Shown: piece after piece, positions 45,908-53,690 of the stretch
Numbering within the stretch: the first letter of the stretch is position 1
Layout of the letters: every line of letters begins with the position of its first letter
DNA from: Prescottella defluvii
GTDB lineage: Bacteria > Actinomycetota > Actinomycetes > Mycobacteriales > Mycobacteriaceae
Reading direction: 5' to 3'
NCBI RefSeq assembly: GCF_000738775.1
Contig: NZ_JPOC01000022.1
Span: forward strand, 62,001 to 126,000
Length of the DNA stretch: 64,000 nt
Notes under the pieces: model-generated
Told to the model about the DNA's origin: nothing
The model's input: the letters and a program-made list of their open reading frames with translations, nothing else
The model's database searches: none
Program-made: the position numbers and the translations under genes

Positions 45908-46534
45908 CTACATCTCCTGCGCGGCGGCGAGTGCATCGAAGGATCGGCGCAGGAGTTCGACCGCGTCCGAGTCCTCGGATTCGGCCCACGTGGTCAACGC
46001 GATGTCGAAACAGGCGAGTGCAGCCTGAACGAGCGTCTGCGCTCGCAACTCCGCATAGTCACCGGCCAGACGTGCCTGCGCAACGGGGACAAGCATGTTC
46101 GCCCAGCCCAGGTGCTTCTCGAGGTTTCGGGCGCGGAGGGATGCGGTGCTGGTGAGCACACGCATGGTCCGCTTGCTGCGTTGCTCGTCCTCGTCGCGGC
46201 GTGAGCGAGACAGCAAGGATTCGAACGAAATCCGCAACGAGACCAGGACCGGTTCATCGGCCGGCCGTGACGCGAGGACGTCGCGGACGAACTCGCCCCA
46301 CCGGGTGAGGTCGCCGATGACCGCGTCTTCCTTGGCCGGAAAGTAGCGATGGAAGCTTCGAGCGGAGATCCCCACCGCGGCGGCAATCTGCTCGACGGTC
46401 ACGGAGTCGAAACCGTGCTCGGCGAACAGGTCGACCGCGACCTCGGAGATGCGTGTGCGCACGGCTTCACGAGTGATGTCGCGCAAGCCCGAGGTCGCCG
46501 GTGTCGAGGAACTTTCCACGTGGGCAGCGTACAT
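45908..46534 (-). CDS. TetR-family regulator
   Basis: A 208-residue TetR-type protein with HTH VTVEQIAAAVGISARSFHRY followed by FPAKEDAVIG, and a helical C-terminal domain. The ATG at 46534 is chosen by the usual position of the HTH; a GTG at 46519 is possible. The frame upstream to 46618 overlaps the divergent gene. It is divergent from an aldo/keto reductase gene with about 60 bases between the starts, so it is the likely repressor of that gene. Confidence 0.87.
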   Translation of the reverse strand: MYAAHVESSSTPATSGLRDITREAVRTRISEVAVDLFAEHGFDSVTVEQIAAAVGISARSFHRYFPAKEDAVIGDLTRWGEFVRDVLASRPADEPVLVSLRISFESLLSRSRRDEDEQRSKRTMRVLTSTASLRARNLEKHLGWANMLVPVAQARLAGDYAELRAQTLVQAALACFDIALTTWAESEDSDAVELLRRSFDALAAAQEM

Positions 46535-46595
46535 GGACAAAGCTGTCAGCCTCTGCCATATTGGGCTGAGAATGACAACCGACGAGGGGAAATCC

Positions 46596-47531
46596 ATGGA
46601 CAAGCGCACGCTCGGCAAGGAAGGTCTGACTGTCTCCGCCCTCGGCTACGGCGCGATGGGCACGGCCGTCGGCTACGGACCTGCCGACGACACCGAGTCG
46701 ATCGCCGCAATCCGCAGGGCACACGAACTCGGCGTGACGATGTTCGATACCGCCGAGATGTACGGCTGGGGCGAGGGCGAGAAACTGCTCGGCCGAGCGT
46801 TGGCACCGGTGCGCGACGACGTCGTCATCGCCACGAAGTTCGGCTTCACGCCCTCGTTCGGGTTGGACTCACGCCCCGAGCACATCCGTGAGGTCGTCGA
46901 CGCGAGCCTGCGCAATCTCGGTGTCGAGACGATCGATGTGCTCTACCAGCACCGTCCCGATCCGAAGGTGCCCATCGAGGACGTGATCGGCACGATGAAG
47001 GAATTCGTCGAGGCCGGCAAGGTCAAGTACCTGGGGCTGCCCGAAGCCGACGAGACCACCATCCGCGCGGCGCACGCAGTACACCCGATCACCGTGCTAC
47101 AGACTGAGTACTCGATCTTCGCGCGTGACGTCGAATCCCTTTTCCCTGTCCTCGAGGAGTTCGGCATCGGCCTCGTCGCCTACTCGCCGCTGGCCCGCGG
47201 TTTCCTCAGCGGCGCGGTCGCTTCCCGCGCTCAGTACGACGACGATGATTTCCGCCAGCGCCTCCCGTGGTGGGCGCCGGAGAACTTCTCCGCAAATCTC
47301 GCGATCGTCGACGAACTCACCGAGATTGCCCGCCGCAAGGACGTCACCCTCGCACAGTTGTCGTTGGCATGGCTCCTGACTCGCGAGGACTACATCGTCC
47401 CGATCCCCGGTTCCCGCAACCCGTCCCGGGTCGAGCAGAACATCGCCGCCACCGGCCTGGTCCTGACCGACGACGATCTGGCTGCAATCGACCGTGCCGC
47501 GCCCGAAGGCGGGATCGGCGGCCGCAAATAG
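46596..47531 (+). CDS. Aldo/keto reductase
   Basis: A 311-residue NADPH-dependent oxidoreductase with a TIM barrel. The catalytic tetrad can be placed: Asp and Tyr in FDTAEMYGWGEGE, Lys in IATKFGF, His in LYQHRPDP. The NADPH site PIPGSRNPSRVEQN is near the end. The class is close to the aryl-alcohol or YghZ-like AKR group. GAGGGGA precedes the ATG at 46596; a second ATG at 46572 is less supported. The acetyltransferase gene starts 17 bases after the stop, suggesting one operon controlled by the divergent TetR. Confidence 0.92.
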   Translation: MDKRTLGKEGLTVSALGYGAMGTAVGYGPADDTESIAAIRRAHELGVTMFDTAEMYGWGEGEKLLGRALAPVRDDVVIATKFGFTPSFGLDSRPEHIREVVDASLRNLGVETIDVLYQHRPDPKVPIEDVIGTMKEFVEAGKVKYLGLPEADETTIRAAHAVHPITVLQTEYSIFARDVESLFPVLEEFGIGLVAYSPLARGFLSGAVASRAQYDDDDFRQRLPWWAPENFSANLAIVDELTEIARRKDVTLAQLSLAWLLTREDYIVPIPGSRNPSRVEQNIAATGLVLTDDDLAAIDRAAPEGGIGGRK

Positions 47532-47548
47532 CGAAAGGGGCTCAGAGG

Positions 47549-48139
47549 ATGCCAGAGTGGAGGGCTATGCGCGACGAGCGGCTCATTCCACGAGGCACCC
47601 CCGAGTCACGGGCTGCCGCCCGCCGCGTTCAGGTGGTGATGGACCTGACCTCGCGACTCAATGTTCTTAGACACAGCGACGTCGAGGGCCGCCACGCATT
47701 GCTCAGCGAGATTCTCGGCAGGCCGATACCGGAGACACTCACGCTCTATCCGCCGTTCTACTGCGACCACGGCCTGAACTTGCAGTTCGGCGAGAAGGTC
47801 TTCGTGAACCAGAATTGCTCATTCTACGACCTCGGCGGCATCAGCATCGGCGATCTCACCCTGATCGGACCGGGTGTCACGCTGAGCACCGCCGGCCACC
47901 CCGTCGAACCCGACGAACGGTTCGACGGCATCACCACGGCGCCCATCGTCATCGAGTCGAACGTCTGGATCGGCGCCAACGCAACCGTCACACCAGGGGT
48001 CACGATCGGGGCCGGATCGGTTGTCGCAGCAGGCGCGGTCGTCGCGAAGGATGTCCCACCGAACTCCGTGGTCAGCAGCTCGGGGTGGATCAAGCGGCGC
48101 AACCTCAGGCCGGTCGTCCCCGCTCCATCGACGACGTAG
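47549..48139 (+). CDS. Maltose/galactoside-type O-acetyltransferase
   Basis: A 196-residue left-handed beta-helix acetyltransferase (LacA/Maa/NodL group). The N-terminal helix part contains LLSEILGRPIPE, then YPPFYCDHGLNLQFGEKVF and VNQNCSFYDLGGISIGD. The catalytic His is in STAGHPVEPDERF. Hexapeptide repeats run through APIVIESNVWIGANATVTPG. The start is ATG 47549 or ATG 47567. It is 17 bases from the aldo/keto reductase stop. The acceptor substrate is not known. Confidence 0.9.
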   Translation: MPEWRAMRDERLIPRGTPESRAAARRVQVVMDLTSRLNVLRHSDVEGRHALLSEILGRPIPETLTLYPPFYCDHGLNLQFGEKVFVNQNCSFYDLGGISIGDLTLIGPGVTLSTAGHPVEPDERFDGITTAPIVIESNVWIGANATVTPGVTIGAGSVVAAGAVVAKDVPPNSVVSSSGWIKRRNLRPVVPAPSTT

Positions 48140-48180
48140 CCCTTGATCGCGGCCGAACCCGCGCCGGTATCGTCGGCCGT

Positions 48181-48696
48181 ATGGATCTCGCCGTCACGTC
48201 GGATACCGGTCCGATCGGGGACGTGCGCGAGCTGGCACACGAATTGCAGGAGGCCGCAGCAGTATTCGGTGCTGCCACGCCGTCGATCGCCGGGACTCTC
48301 GTCGTCTGCCTGAGATGCCTGCCCGCGGACATCGGCCGCCGGTCCTTCACCCGCTTCGAGCGCACCGAGCCGTCGCTTCTCGTCGATCTGTGCGTGACGG
48401 AGGAATCAGTGGACGGCACGACCACGGCGCAGCAGCGCCAGACCCTCGGCGAGTTGCTCCACGAGTGGATCGGACGAGCGTCCCGGACGCGCTCCGCGCC
48501 GTGGTCCCGGGACCAACGCGCGGAACTCCGAGAGGGGGCGGAGCAGCTACTCACGCAGTTCGGTGGGCTCAACGGTCCCCGTGTCCTCGTCGTCGAGTTG
48601 TGCAGGGCCGGTTTCCCTTTGAACGACATCGCCGAGGCGACCGGACTGGACCTGGACGAGGTCGAGAACGTGTTCGCCGATACCCAGTCGGATTGA
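48181..48696 (+). CDS. Hypothetical protein with HTH-like C-terminus
   Basis: A 171-residue soluble protein. The N-terminal 90 residues are mixed with a short Cys pair (VVCLRCLPADIG). The C-terminal part, QLLTQFGGLNGPRVLVVELC and then GFPLNDIAEATGLDLDEVENV, looks like a sigma-region-4 or winged-helix-type motif. The ATG at 48181 lies 41 bases after the acetyltransferase stop on the same strand. No family was recognised. It is the last intact gene before the rearranged region. Confidence 0.55.
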   Translation: MDLAVTSDTGPIGDVRELAHELQEAAAVFGAATPSIAGTLVVCLRCLPADIGRRSFTRFERTEPSLLVDLCVTEESVDGTTTAQQRQTLGELLHEWIGRASRTRSAPWSRDQRAELREGAEQLLTQFGGLNGPRVLVVELCRAGFPLNDIAEATGLDLDEVENVFADTQSD

Positions 48697-48752
48697 CACC
48701 CCTCCGCGCAGATCCCGCGAGCGGAAGAGCACTCCTTCATCGGAGCCTTCGA

Positions 48753-48850
48753 GCCCGGACACGGCCTACCGGACGAGATGGCGCCGGCGCCATCGGCGTT
48801 GGAACTCGCCGCCGCCAACCTCTCCTTCGTCCGGATACTGTTCGGAACTA
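48753..48850 (+). pseudogene. Remnant of a lipase-type gene (internal deletion)
   Basis: The sequence reads GHGLPDEMAPAPSALELAA and then ANLSFVRILFGT, matching the end of the secreted lipase at 42382-43512 (GQGLADEMVPAPLALKLA and LSFVRTLFGM) with about 35 codons deleted between. The DNA is also similar over both blocks. It has no start and the stop is altered. It marks a broken or duplicated copy of the lipase gene at the left edge of the mosaic region. Confidence 0.7.
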
Positions 48851-48879
48851 GGCGGGCCGTTCCGACGAGCCGACGATCG

Positions 48880-49222
48880 CCTGCACCCTATCGAGAGGCT
48901 CCAGGTGTTCACGACCAGTCTGAACTCGCGGCAGTACGAGAAACTCCGAGGCATCACCTGGGCCATGTGCGGCGTCGCCGTGTTCTCCGGCCTTGCGCTG
49001 CTCACCAGCGCGCTGCTCGGCTACGTCAGAGGTGTCGACGGAGCTGTCACGATGTTCGTACTGTCTGTCGGCGGTGTGAGCTCCGGTGTCCTGGAGACTT
49101 TGTCACGGAGACGACGCGGAACCGGCGCACCGATCGTCTTCCTGATCGTGAACTTCGCACTCACGACAGTGGGCGTCTGGCTGTTGACCGGCCTTCTCCC
49201 CCACTGAGCCCTGATCCACCCC
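48880..49222. repeat. 343-bp direct repeat, left copy
   Basis: This segment and 55841-56183 align without gaps; I count about 8 mismatches by eye, roughly 98 percent identity. Both copies start at CCTGCACCCTATCG and end at CTGATCCACCCC, with unrelated sequence outside. Each copy holds the same 100-codon membrane-protein gene. The offset between copies is 6,961 bases. Confidence 0.9.
48905..49207 (+). CDS. Small membrane protein (copy 1 of a duplicated gene)
   Basis: A 100-residue protein with three hydrophobic helices (GITWAMCGVAVFSGLALLTS, VTMFVLSVGGVSSGVLETL and VFLIVNFALTTVGVWLLTGL) and a basic loop SRRRRGTGA. It differs at only a few residues from the product at 55866-56168. GTG start at 48905, preceded by GAGAGGCTCCAG. 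The preservation of both copies suggests recent duplication or selection. Function unknown. Confidence 0.65.
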   Translation: MFTTSLNSRQYEKLRGITWAMCGVAVFSGLALLTSALLGYVRGVDGAVTMFVLSVGGVSSGVLETLSRRRRGTGAPIVFLIVNFALTTVGVWLLTGLLPH

Positions 49223-49281
49223 GGCGGCTACGAACGGGTGCTCCTGCCCGGCAACTTCGTCGGGCAGAAGCAACCGGGTCG

Positions 49282-49440
49282 CTAAGCGCGCGCGGCGATC
49301 GCCGCGACGTCCAAACCATCTGGCAGTGTGCCGTATTCGAAGGCACGGTCCTCGCCGAGGCGAGCAGCGACGAAGCCCTCCGCGACGGCGGTGGGCGCCT
49401 CGCGCAGCAGCAGCGACGCCTGCAGCGCCAGCGCCATCGA
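49282..49440 (-). pseudogene. Duplicated 3' end of the AidB-like acyl-CoA dehydrogenase gene
   Basis: These bases match 57028-57186, the last 52 codons and stop of the acyl-CoA dehydrogenase gene, with only a few differences. The match spans 49280-49440 and ends abruptly at CATCGA. The distance from the left 343-bp repeat is about 57 bases, against about 840 bases in the right-hand arrangement, so an internal deletion removed the OsmC gene from this copy. Confidence 0.85.
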
Positions 49441-49549
49441 TCTTCGCGATATCAGCGGACAGGATCTGCCCGCGCGGGTCCTCGTCAAAATCGAATTTCA
49501 TATTCGTGCGAATCTGTTGTCCGACAGTCGCTCCCGCCCTGTAGGCAAT
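49441..49549. other. Unassigned segment in the mosaic region
   Basis: About 110 bases between the dehydrogenase fragment and the ISL3 remnant. No gene or repeat was recognised. Confidence 0.3.
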
Positions 49550-49935
49550 CTACGGCGGTTCGCCCACTTCGGATCGGCCTTGCGACCGCGGCGGTCCCGC
49601 AGTTCCCACGTCACGCGGCGGCGGACCTTTCGTCACCGCCTGGTTTGCCTGAACCAGGTGGAAGTGGTCGACCACCAACGTCGCGTTCGGAAGAAGGCCC
49701 TCGTGCGGACCGCGCCGGTGTAGACGGCCGCCGGGTCGATCGCCATGCACTCGATCGACTCTCGGAACCCGGGTGTCCGTGAGCCAGCCGATCACAACGG
49801 CGGTGGTGCGCCCTTCCCGTTGTCCCAGCAGACCCTGCCGGCCGGAGAGATCGACGAACCCGGCGTCCCACGGATCGACAACCGGACCCAGGTGAATCGC
49901 CCCGGCATGGTCGGAGACTTACGAGTTTGAGAACT
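49550..49935 (-). mobile_element. ISL3-family transposase remnant
   Basis: On the minus strand, pieces of one transposase are found in different frames: FVDLSGRQGLL-like residues, then RESIECMAIDPAAVYTGAV, then LLPNATLVVDHFHLVQANQA and VRRRVTWELRDRRGRKAD. These are typical of the DDE domain of ISL3 transposases. At least three frameshifts and missing ends show that it is dead. No terminal inverted repeats were recognised. It truncates the neighbouring AlbA_2-type gene. Confidence 0.75.
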
Positions 49936-50201
49936 CAGCGACGGGCTGAGTTCGGTGAGGGGTTACGGGGTGAGTGACGGCAGTTACGCGGGTCATCATT
50001 CTCCTCCACGCCGATCAGAATCATCCCGCCATCGACTGCGAACGCGGCAAGGTCCTTCCCGATCCCCTTGCTCCCACTCTTCCCAGGAGAAATTTCGCGC
50101 TTCAGATCCAGATAGTGGGTCTCTTCCAGGAGTCCGCCGGTAAGTGCCGACTGAAGCTCGGACTCCGTTCGGGGAGACGATAAGAGGTCAGGCGATGTCA
50201 T
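49935..50201 (-). pseudogene. AlbA_2-domain (Schlafen-type) protein, truncated
   Basis: The 88 codons start at ATG 50201 and contain EETHYLDLKREISPGKSGSK and GIGKDLAAFAVDGGMILIGV, then EEND, the N-terminal part of AlbA_2 (Schlafen-like) putative DNA-binding proteins, normally over 200 residues. Homology stops at about residue 68, where sequence next to the ISL3 remnant begins. The rest of the gene appears to have been lost on insertion. These proteins occur often in mobile or defence contexts, but no function is claimed here. Confidence 0.65.
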
Positions 50202-50341
50202 ACGGCGATTGTCTCAACGGCCAACGTCGCCGACGAACCGCCCTGATCCGTTCAACCCCACCGGTCAACCGGAGTGGGAGCAGTCCCGCCGGCTAATTGC
50301 GATAGCCGAGGTTCCTGTCGTGTCGCCGCTGAACGCCCACG

Positions 50342-50956
50342 TCAGGTCGTGCGCTGCCGTCCTATGAATTCTTCAATCAGCCCGTGCGCCCCCGCCCGCA
50401 GCACGGCACGCTGCTGATCGACTGAAAAAGCTTCCGGAGCGATTGCCGAGGTTGTTCCAATCCCGGCAACAAGAGTGCGGATCGAATGAGCGAGCGCGTT
50501 GAGCTCGGAGCTAGATGATTCGCGCGGCACCAAATCGGCTAGGTTCCTGACCAAGTTTTCCTCCCGATCAGGCGCGTAGTTCTGCAGCACCCCCGAAAGC
50601 CTCACACTTCCCAGACTGGCGGCTTGGAAGGCAGTCAGTACACGCCAGAATCGTTGCGGTTTGCCGTCGCGCGGCAGGCCTTCAACCGCTATGTCGAGCC
50701 ATTCGTCCAGTGTCGCAGTCGCCCTGGGTGATGCCATCGTGAGTTCGTCCAGCGCCGCGAGAAGAGCGGCTTCGAGTAGGTCATCCTTATCATCGTAGTA
50801 GTGCGAGATGTAGCCGGTGGTCGATCCCAGGTGTTTGGCGATCCGACGCAGCGAGACATTGTCCAGACCGCCGACAGCGACCAGATCACATGCGGCGCTA
50901 GCAATCTCGTGTCGAGCATCAACTCGGTTCGAGCTGGTTCCAGATCGGGTCGTCAT
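50342..50956 (-). CDS. TetR-family regulator beside the MmgE/PrpD-SDR set
   Basis: A 204-residue TetR protein with HTH VSLRRIAKHLGSTTGYISHY followed by YDDKDDLLEAAL, and a C-terminal domain of the BetI/TetR_C_6 sort. Starts at 50956 or at the in-frame ATG 50977. The local base composition is lower in GC than the surrounding DNA, hinting at transfer. It is divergent from the MmgE/PrpD gene with about 450 bases between, so it is the likely regulator of that operon. Confidence 0.87.
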   Translation of the reverse strand: MTTRSGTSSNRVDARHEIASAACDLVAVGGLDNVSLRRIAKHLGSTTGYISHYYDDKDDLLEAALLAALDELTMASPRATATLDEWLDIAVEGLPRDGKPQRFWRVLTAFQAASLGSVRLSGVLQNYAPDREENLVRNLADLVPRESSSSELNALAHSIRTLVAGIGTTSAIAPEAFSVDQQRAVLRAGAHGLIEEFIGRQRTT

Positions 50957-51031
50957 CGCCTGCATCCTCACGTTCATGGTGTCAATACTTCCATGTTCTG
51001 CTGACCGGTCCGCGCAGACGTGAGTAGACAC

Positions 51032-51408
51032 CAGTGCCGCGCCGCCTGTCCATGTGGCACCTTCGCACAGACCAACCTACACAAATCCTTGTGGGCTGGA
51101 ACACAGTCAGCTATGGTGACTCTCGCAACCGCAACACAACAGCTGTTATGTACTTTTGAGCATCCATCGTGGAACGCAATCTATGGCGTTTCTCCAATTC
51201 AGCGTGAAAGCTCAAATTTTGACGCTATGACACCGTCGGCACTATCCGTCAATAACCTTCATCATCACATCCAAGGCCTCTGCATCTAGCGCCTCACGCG
51301 ATCAGCAACAGGTCGGGCCTCATACGCTCTCGAACACGTAAACAATTACTGGTCCGCTTTCTGAGTTAAAGCCAAAATCCCCCCTTCCCGCATTAGATTG
51401 GACTAACG
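51032..51408. other. AT-richer divergent promoter region
   Basis: About 380 bases without a supported gene and clearly richer in A and T than the rest of the window. TAGATT (51394-51399) lies 9 bases before the ATG of the MmgE/PrpD gene and may be its -10 box with a very short leader. No clear palindrome for the TetR protein was found. Confidence 0.5.
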
Positions 51409-52881
51409 ATGACACCTGAGCGCGACCACAGCATTCCCGAGAAAATGGCGGAATTTGCTTGCACCACAAGCTTTGACGACCTCCCCGAGGACGTTGTCGA
51501 CTACACCAAGCTGCTGATCCTCGACTCTTTGATCTGCGGGCTTTCCGCGGCGAAGATGGAGCGCTCGCAGATGTCCCACAATGTCGCGCTGCGCATGGGC
51601 GGCCCCGAGGAGGCGACGATCTTCGGGCTCGGCCAGAAGGTGTCCGCCCTGGTGGCGGCCTCCGTGAACTCCGAGTCCATGAATCTGTTGGACGCGGACG
51701 ACACATTCTTCAATTCCGCGCACTTCGTGATCATGAATGTCGCCGCGGGCCTCGCGGAGGCGGAGCGTCTCGGCGCGTCCGGCCGTGAGTTCATCCGCGC
51801 CGTCGCGATCGGCTTCGACCTGAGCGCCCGGGTGAACCTGGCCAGCCTGTTCATGACGTTCGAGGACGGCCAGTTCAAGTGGTCGCAGATGTTCGGCAGC
51901 GGTTACGCGAGCATCGGTTCCGCCGCATCGTCGGGCATCATCATGAATCTCGACCAGAACCAGATGGCGAACGCCTTCGCGCTGGTCGCCGGCACCGCGC
52001 CCACTGCCCGCAACTCCAATTCCGCGAAGCGCACGGAAATCGGCTCCTACAAGTGGGCCCCGAATTTCCACCTCACCCAGTGCGCCCTCACCGCCACAAC
52101 CATGGCGGAGTACGGCTACGTCGGGGAAATGGATCTGTTCGAGCTCTCCCCCGGCTTCATCCAGGGCCAGGGATTCATGGACGCGGATCTGGAGATCATC
52201 ACCAAGGACTTCGGCACACAGTGGTGGATCCGGGACTCCGCGATCAAGTACCTGCCGTCCTGCCGCTACACCCACGCGCCCGCCGCGGCGCTGCAGGAGT
52301 ACATGCGCGAGCACACCCTCGAGGCCGACGACATCGAGCACATCGAGGTCCGCCTGAACCCGGCCGCGTACAGCATGACCGTGTTCTCCGAGCCCGCCGC
52401 GTCCTTCGAGCCGGACCATCGCGCCCCGATGAAGGCGCAGTTCCACATCCCGTTCGTCCTCGCCCAGGTTCTCCTCGGCCGCACCCCCGGGCCGGCCTGG
52501 TACACCGAGGAGGCGATGAACGACCAGCGGGTGTGGGACCTCGCGAGCCGCATCACCACCGCGCCGGACCCCAGCCTCGCGGAGGAGTGGAACGCGCAGA
52601 TCAACACCTCGGACGAAGGCCGACCCCGCCGGACCCGCGGGTCGCTGACGATCCGCACCGCCAGCGAAGAGGTCGTGATCGAGTCCGACTTCGCGCCCGG
52701 CGACCCCTGGTCCGACGAGTCGCGGCCCACCTGGGATCGGGTGCTCGTGAAGTTGGAGCAGTTCTGCGAGGACCTGATGGACCCCCAGGACATCCAGAAC
52801 CTGTTCGACGCCGTGCGGAACCTGGAATCGATCGAGAATGTGCAGGAATCCCTCACCCCGCTGCTCGAAAAGATCAAGTGA
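51409..52881 (+). CDS. MmgE/PrpD-family protein
   Basis: A 490-residue protein of the MmgE/PrpD family, which includes 2-methylcitrate dehydratase and cis-aconitate decarboxylase. Visible family features are the N-terminal DYTKLLILDSLICGLSAAKM, the conserved VNSESMNLLDADDTF (normally a His-Asp pair near here) and IGSYKWAPNFHLTQCALTAT. The later SCRYTHAPAAALQEYM is also typical. The exact reaction is unclear; an aconitase-like dehydratase, decarboxylase or isomerase is possible. First gene of a set with an SDR and a binding lipoprotein. The absence of prpB/prpC argues against the methylcitrate cycle. Confidence 0.85.
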   Translation: MTPERDHSIPEKMAEFACTTSFDDLPEDVVDYTKLLILDSLICGLSAAKMERSQMSHNVALRMGGPEEATIFGLGQKVSALVAASVNSESMNLLDADDTFFNSAHFVIMNVAAGLAEAERLGASGREFIRAVAIGFDLSARVNLASLFMTFEDGQFKWSQMFGSGYASIGSAASSGIIMNLDQNQMANAFALVAGTAPTARNSNSAKRTEIGSYKWAPNFHLTQCALTATTMAEYGYVGEMDLFELSPGFIQGQGFMDADLEIITKDFGTQWWIRDSAIKYLPSCRYTHAPAAALQEYMREHTLEADDIEHIEVRLNPAAYSMTVFSEPAASFEPDHRAPMKAQFHIPFVLAQVLLGRTPGPAWYTEEAMNDQRVWDLASRITTAPDPSLAEEWNAQINTSDEGRPRRTRGSLTIRTASEEVVIESDFAPGDPWSDESRPTWDRVLVKLEQFCEDLMDPQDIQNLFDAVRNLESIENVQESLTPLLEKIK

Positions 52882-52910
52882 CCCGCCCCGAATCTGGAAA
52901 GGAAACCCAC

Positions 52911-53654
52911 ATGAAGCTCGACAACAAGGTCGCTATCGTCACCGGCGGCGCAAGCGGAATCGGCCGGGCAATCGTCCAAACGCTGATCAAGGACGGCGCT
53001 AAGGTCGTCATCGTCGACATCAACGACGCCCTCGGGCAAGCGCTCGCGGACGAGCTCGGCGACGCGGCCCTGTACACCGGCGGCGATATCTCCAATGCGG
53101 AATCTGCGGCGCAGATCTGCCGGACGGCCGTGGAGCAATTCGGCGGCCTCAACATTCTGATCAACAATGCGCACGCGTCGAGCCAGGCCCCTTTCCTCGA
53201 ACAGACCGAGGAAATGTTCGAGCTGTCCTTCAAGTCCGGTTTCTACGGCACCTATCAGATGATGCGCGCCGCGTACCCGCACCTCGAGAAGACCCGCGGC
53301 TCCGTCGTCAACTTCGGTTCCGGGGCTGCGCTCGAGGGCCGGCCCACGCAAACCTCCTACGCCGCCGCGAAGGAAGCGATCCGCGGGATCAGCCGCGTGG
53401 CCGCCAATGAATGGTCGAAGGCCGGCGTGCGCGTCAATGTGGTGTGCCCCATCGCCGTGACCGGCGGTGTGGCCGATTGGGCCGCAGCATTCCCCGACGA
53501 CTACGCGAAGACCATCGAGCGCATTCCGCTCGGCCGGATGGGTGATCCGGAAGAGGACATCGCGCCCGTCGTCGCGTTCCTCGCGAGCGATGACAGCAAA
53601 TTCATGACGGGCCAGACCCTCATGGTCGATGGCGGAACCATCAAACTCCGTTGA
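52911..53654 (+). CDS. SDR-family NAD(P)-dependent oxidoreductase
   Basis: A 247-residue classical short-chain dehydrogenase. The cofactor motif TGGASGIG is at residues 11-18, Asp in VVIVDIND suggests NAD, the active site is Tyr150-Lys154 (SYAAAK) with Ser in NFGSGAAL, and the end has GQTLMVDGGT. The usual NNAG reads NNAH. AAAGGAAA is upstream of the ATG at 52911, 29 bases after the MmgE/PrpD stop. It probably oxidises a hydroxy group or reduces a ketone on the same catabolic route. Confidence 0.92.
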   Translation: MKLDNKVAIVTGGASGIGRAIVQTLIKDGAKVVIVDINDALGQALADELGDAALYTGGDISNAESAAQICRTAVEQFGGLNILINNAHASSQAPFLEQTEEMFELSFKSGFYGTYQMMRAAYPHLEKTRGSVVNFGSGAALEGRPTQTSYAAAKEAIRGISRVAANEWSKAGVRVNVVCPIAVTGGVADWAAAFPDDYAKTIERIPLGRMGDPEEDIAPVVAFLASDDSKFMTGQTLMVDGGTIKLR

Positions 53655-53690
53655 CTCGCCGCGCATCTTTGACTATTCCCAGGAGATACA

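Noticed and set aside
48778-49782. 334-codon plus-strand open frame over the mosaic region
   Set aside because: It runs through the lipase remnant, the repeat and the dehydrogenase fragment in the wrong frame for each, so it is an artefact.
51879-53654. Long SDR frame starting inside the MmgE/PrpD gene
   Set aside because: SDR homology starts at the ATG at 52911, which has its own ribosome site. The upstream part is a shadow of the MmgE/PrpD gene.
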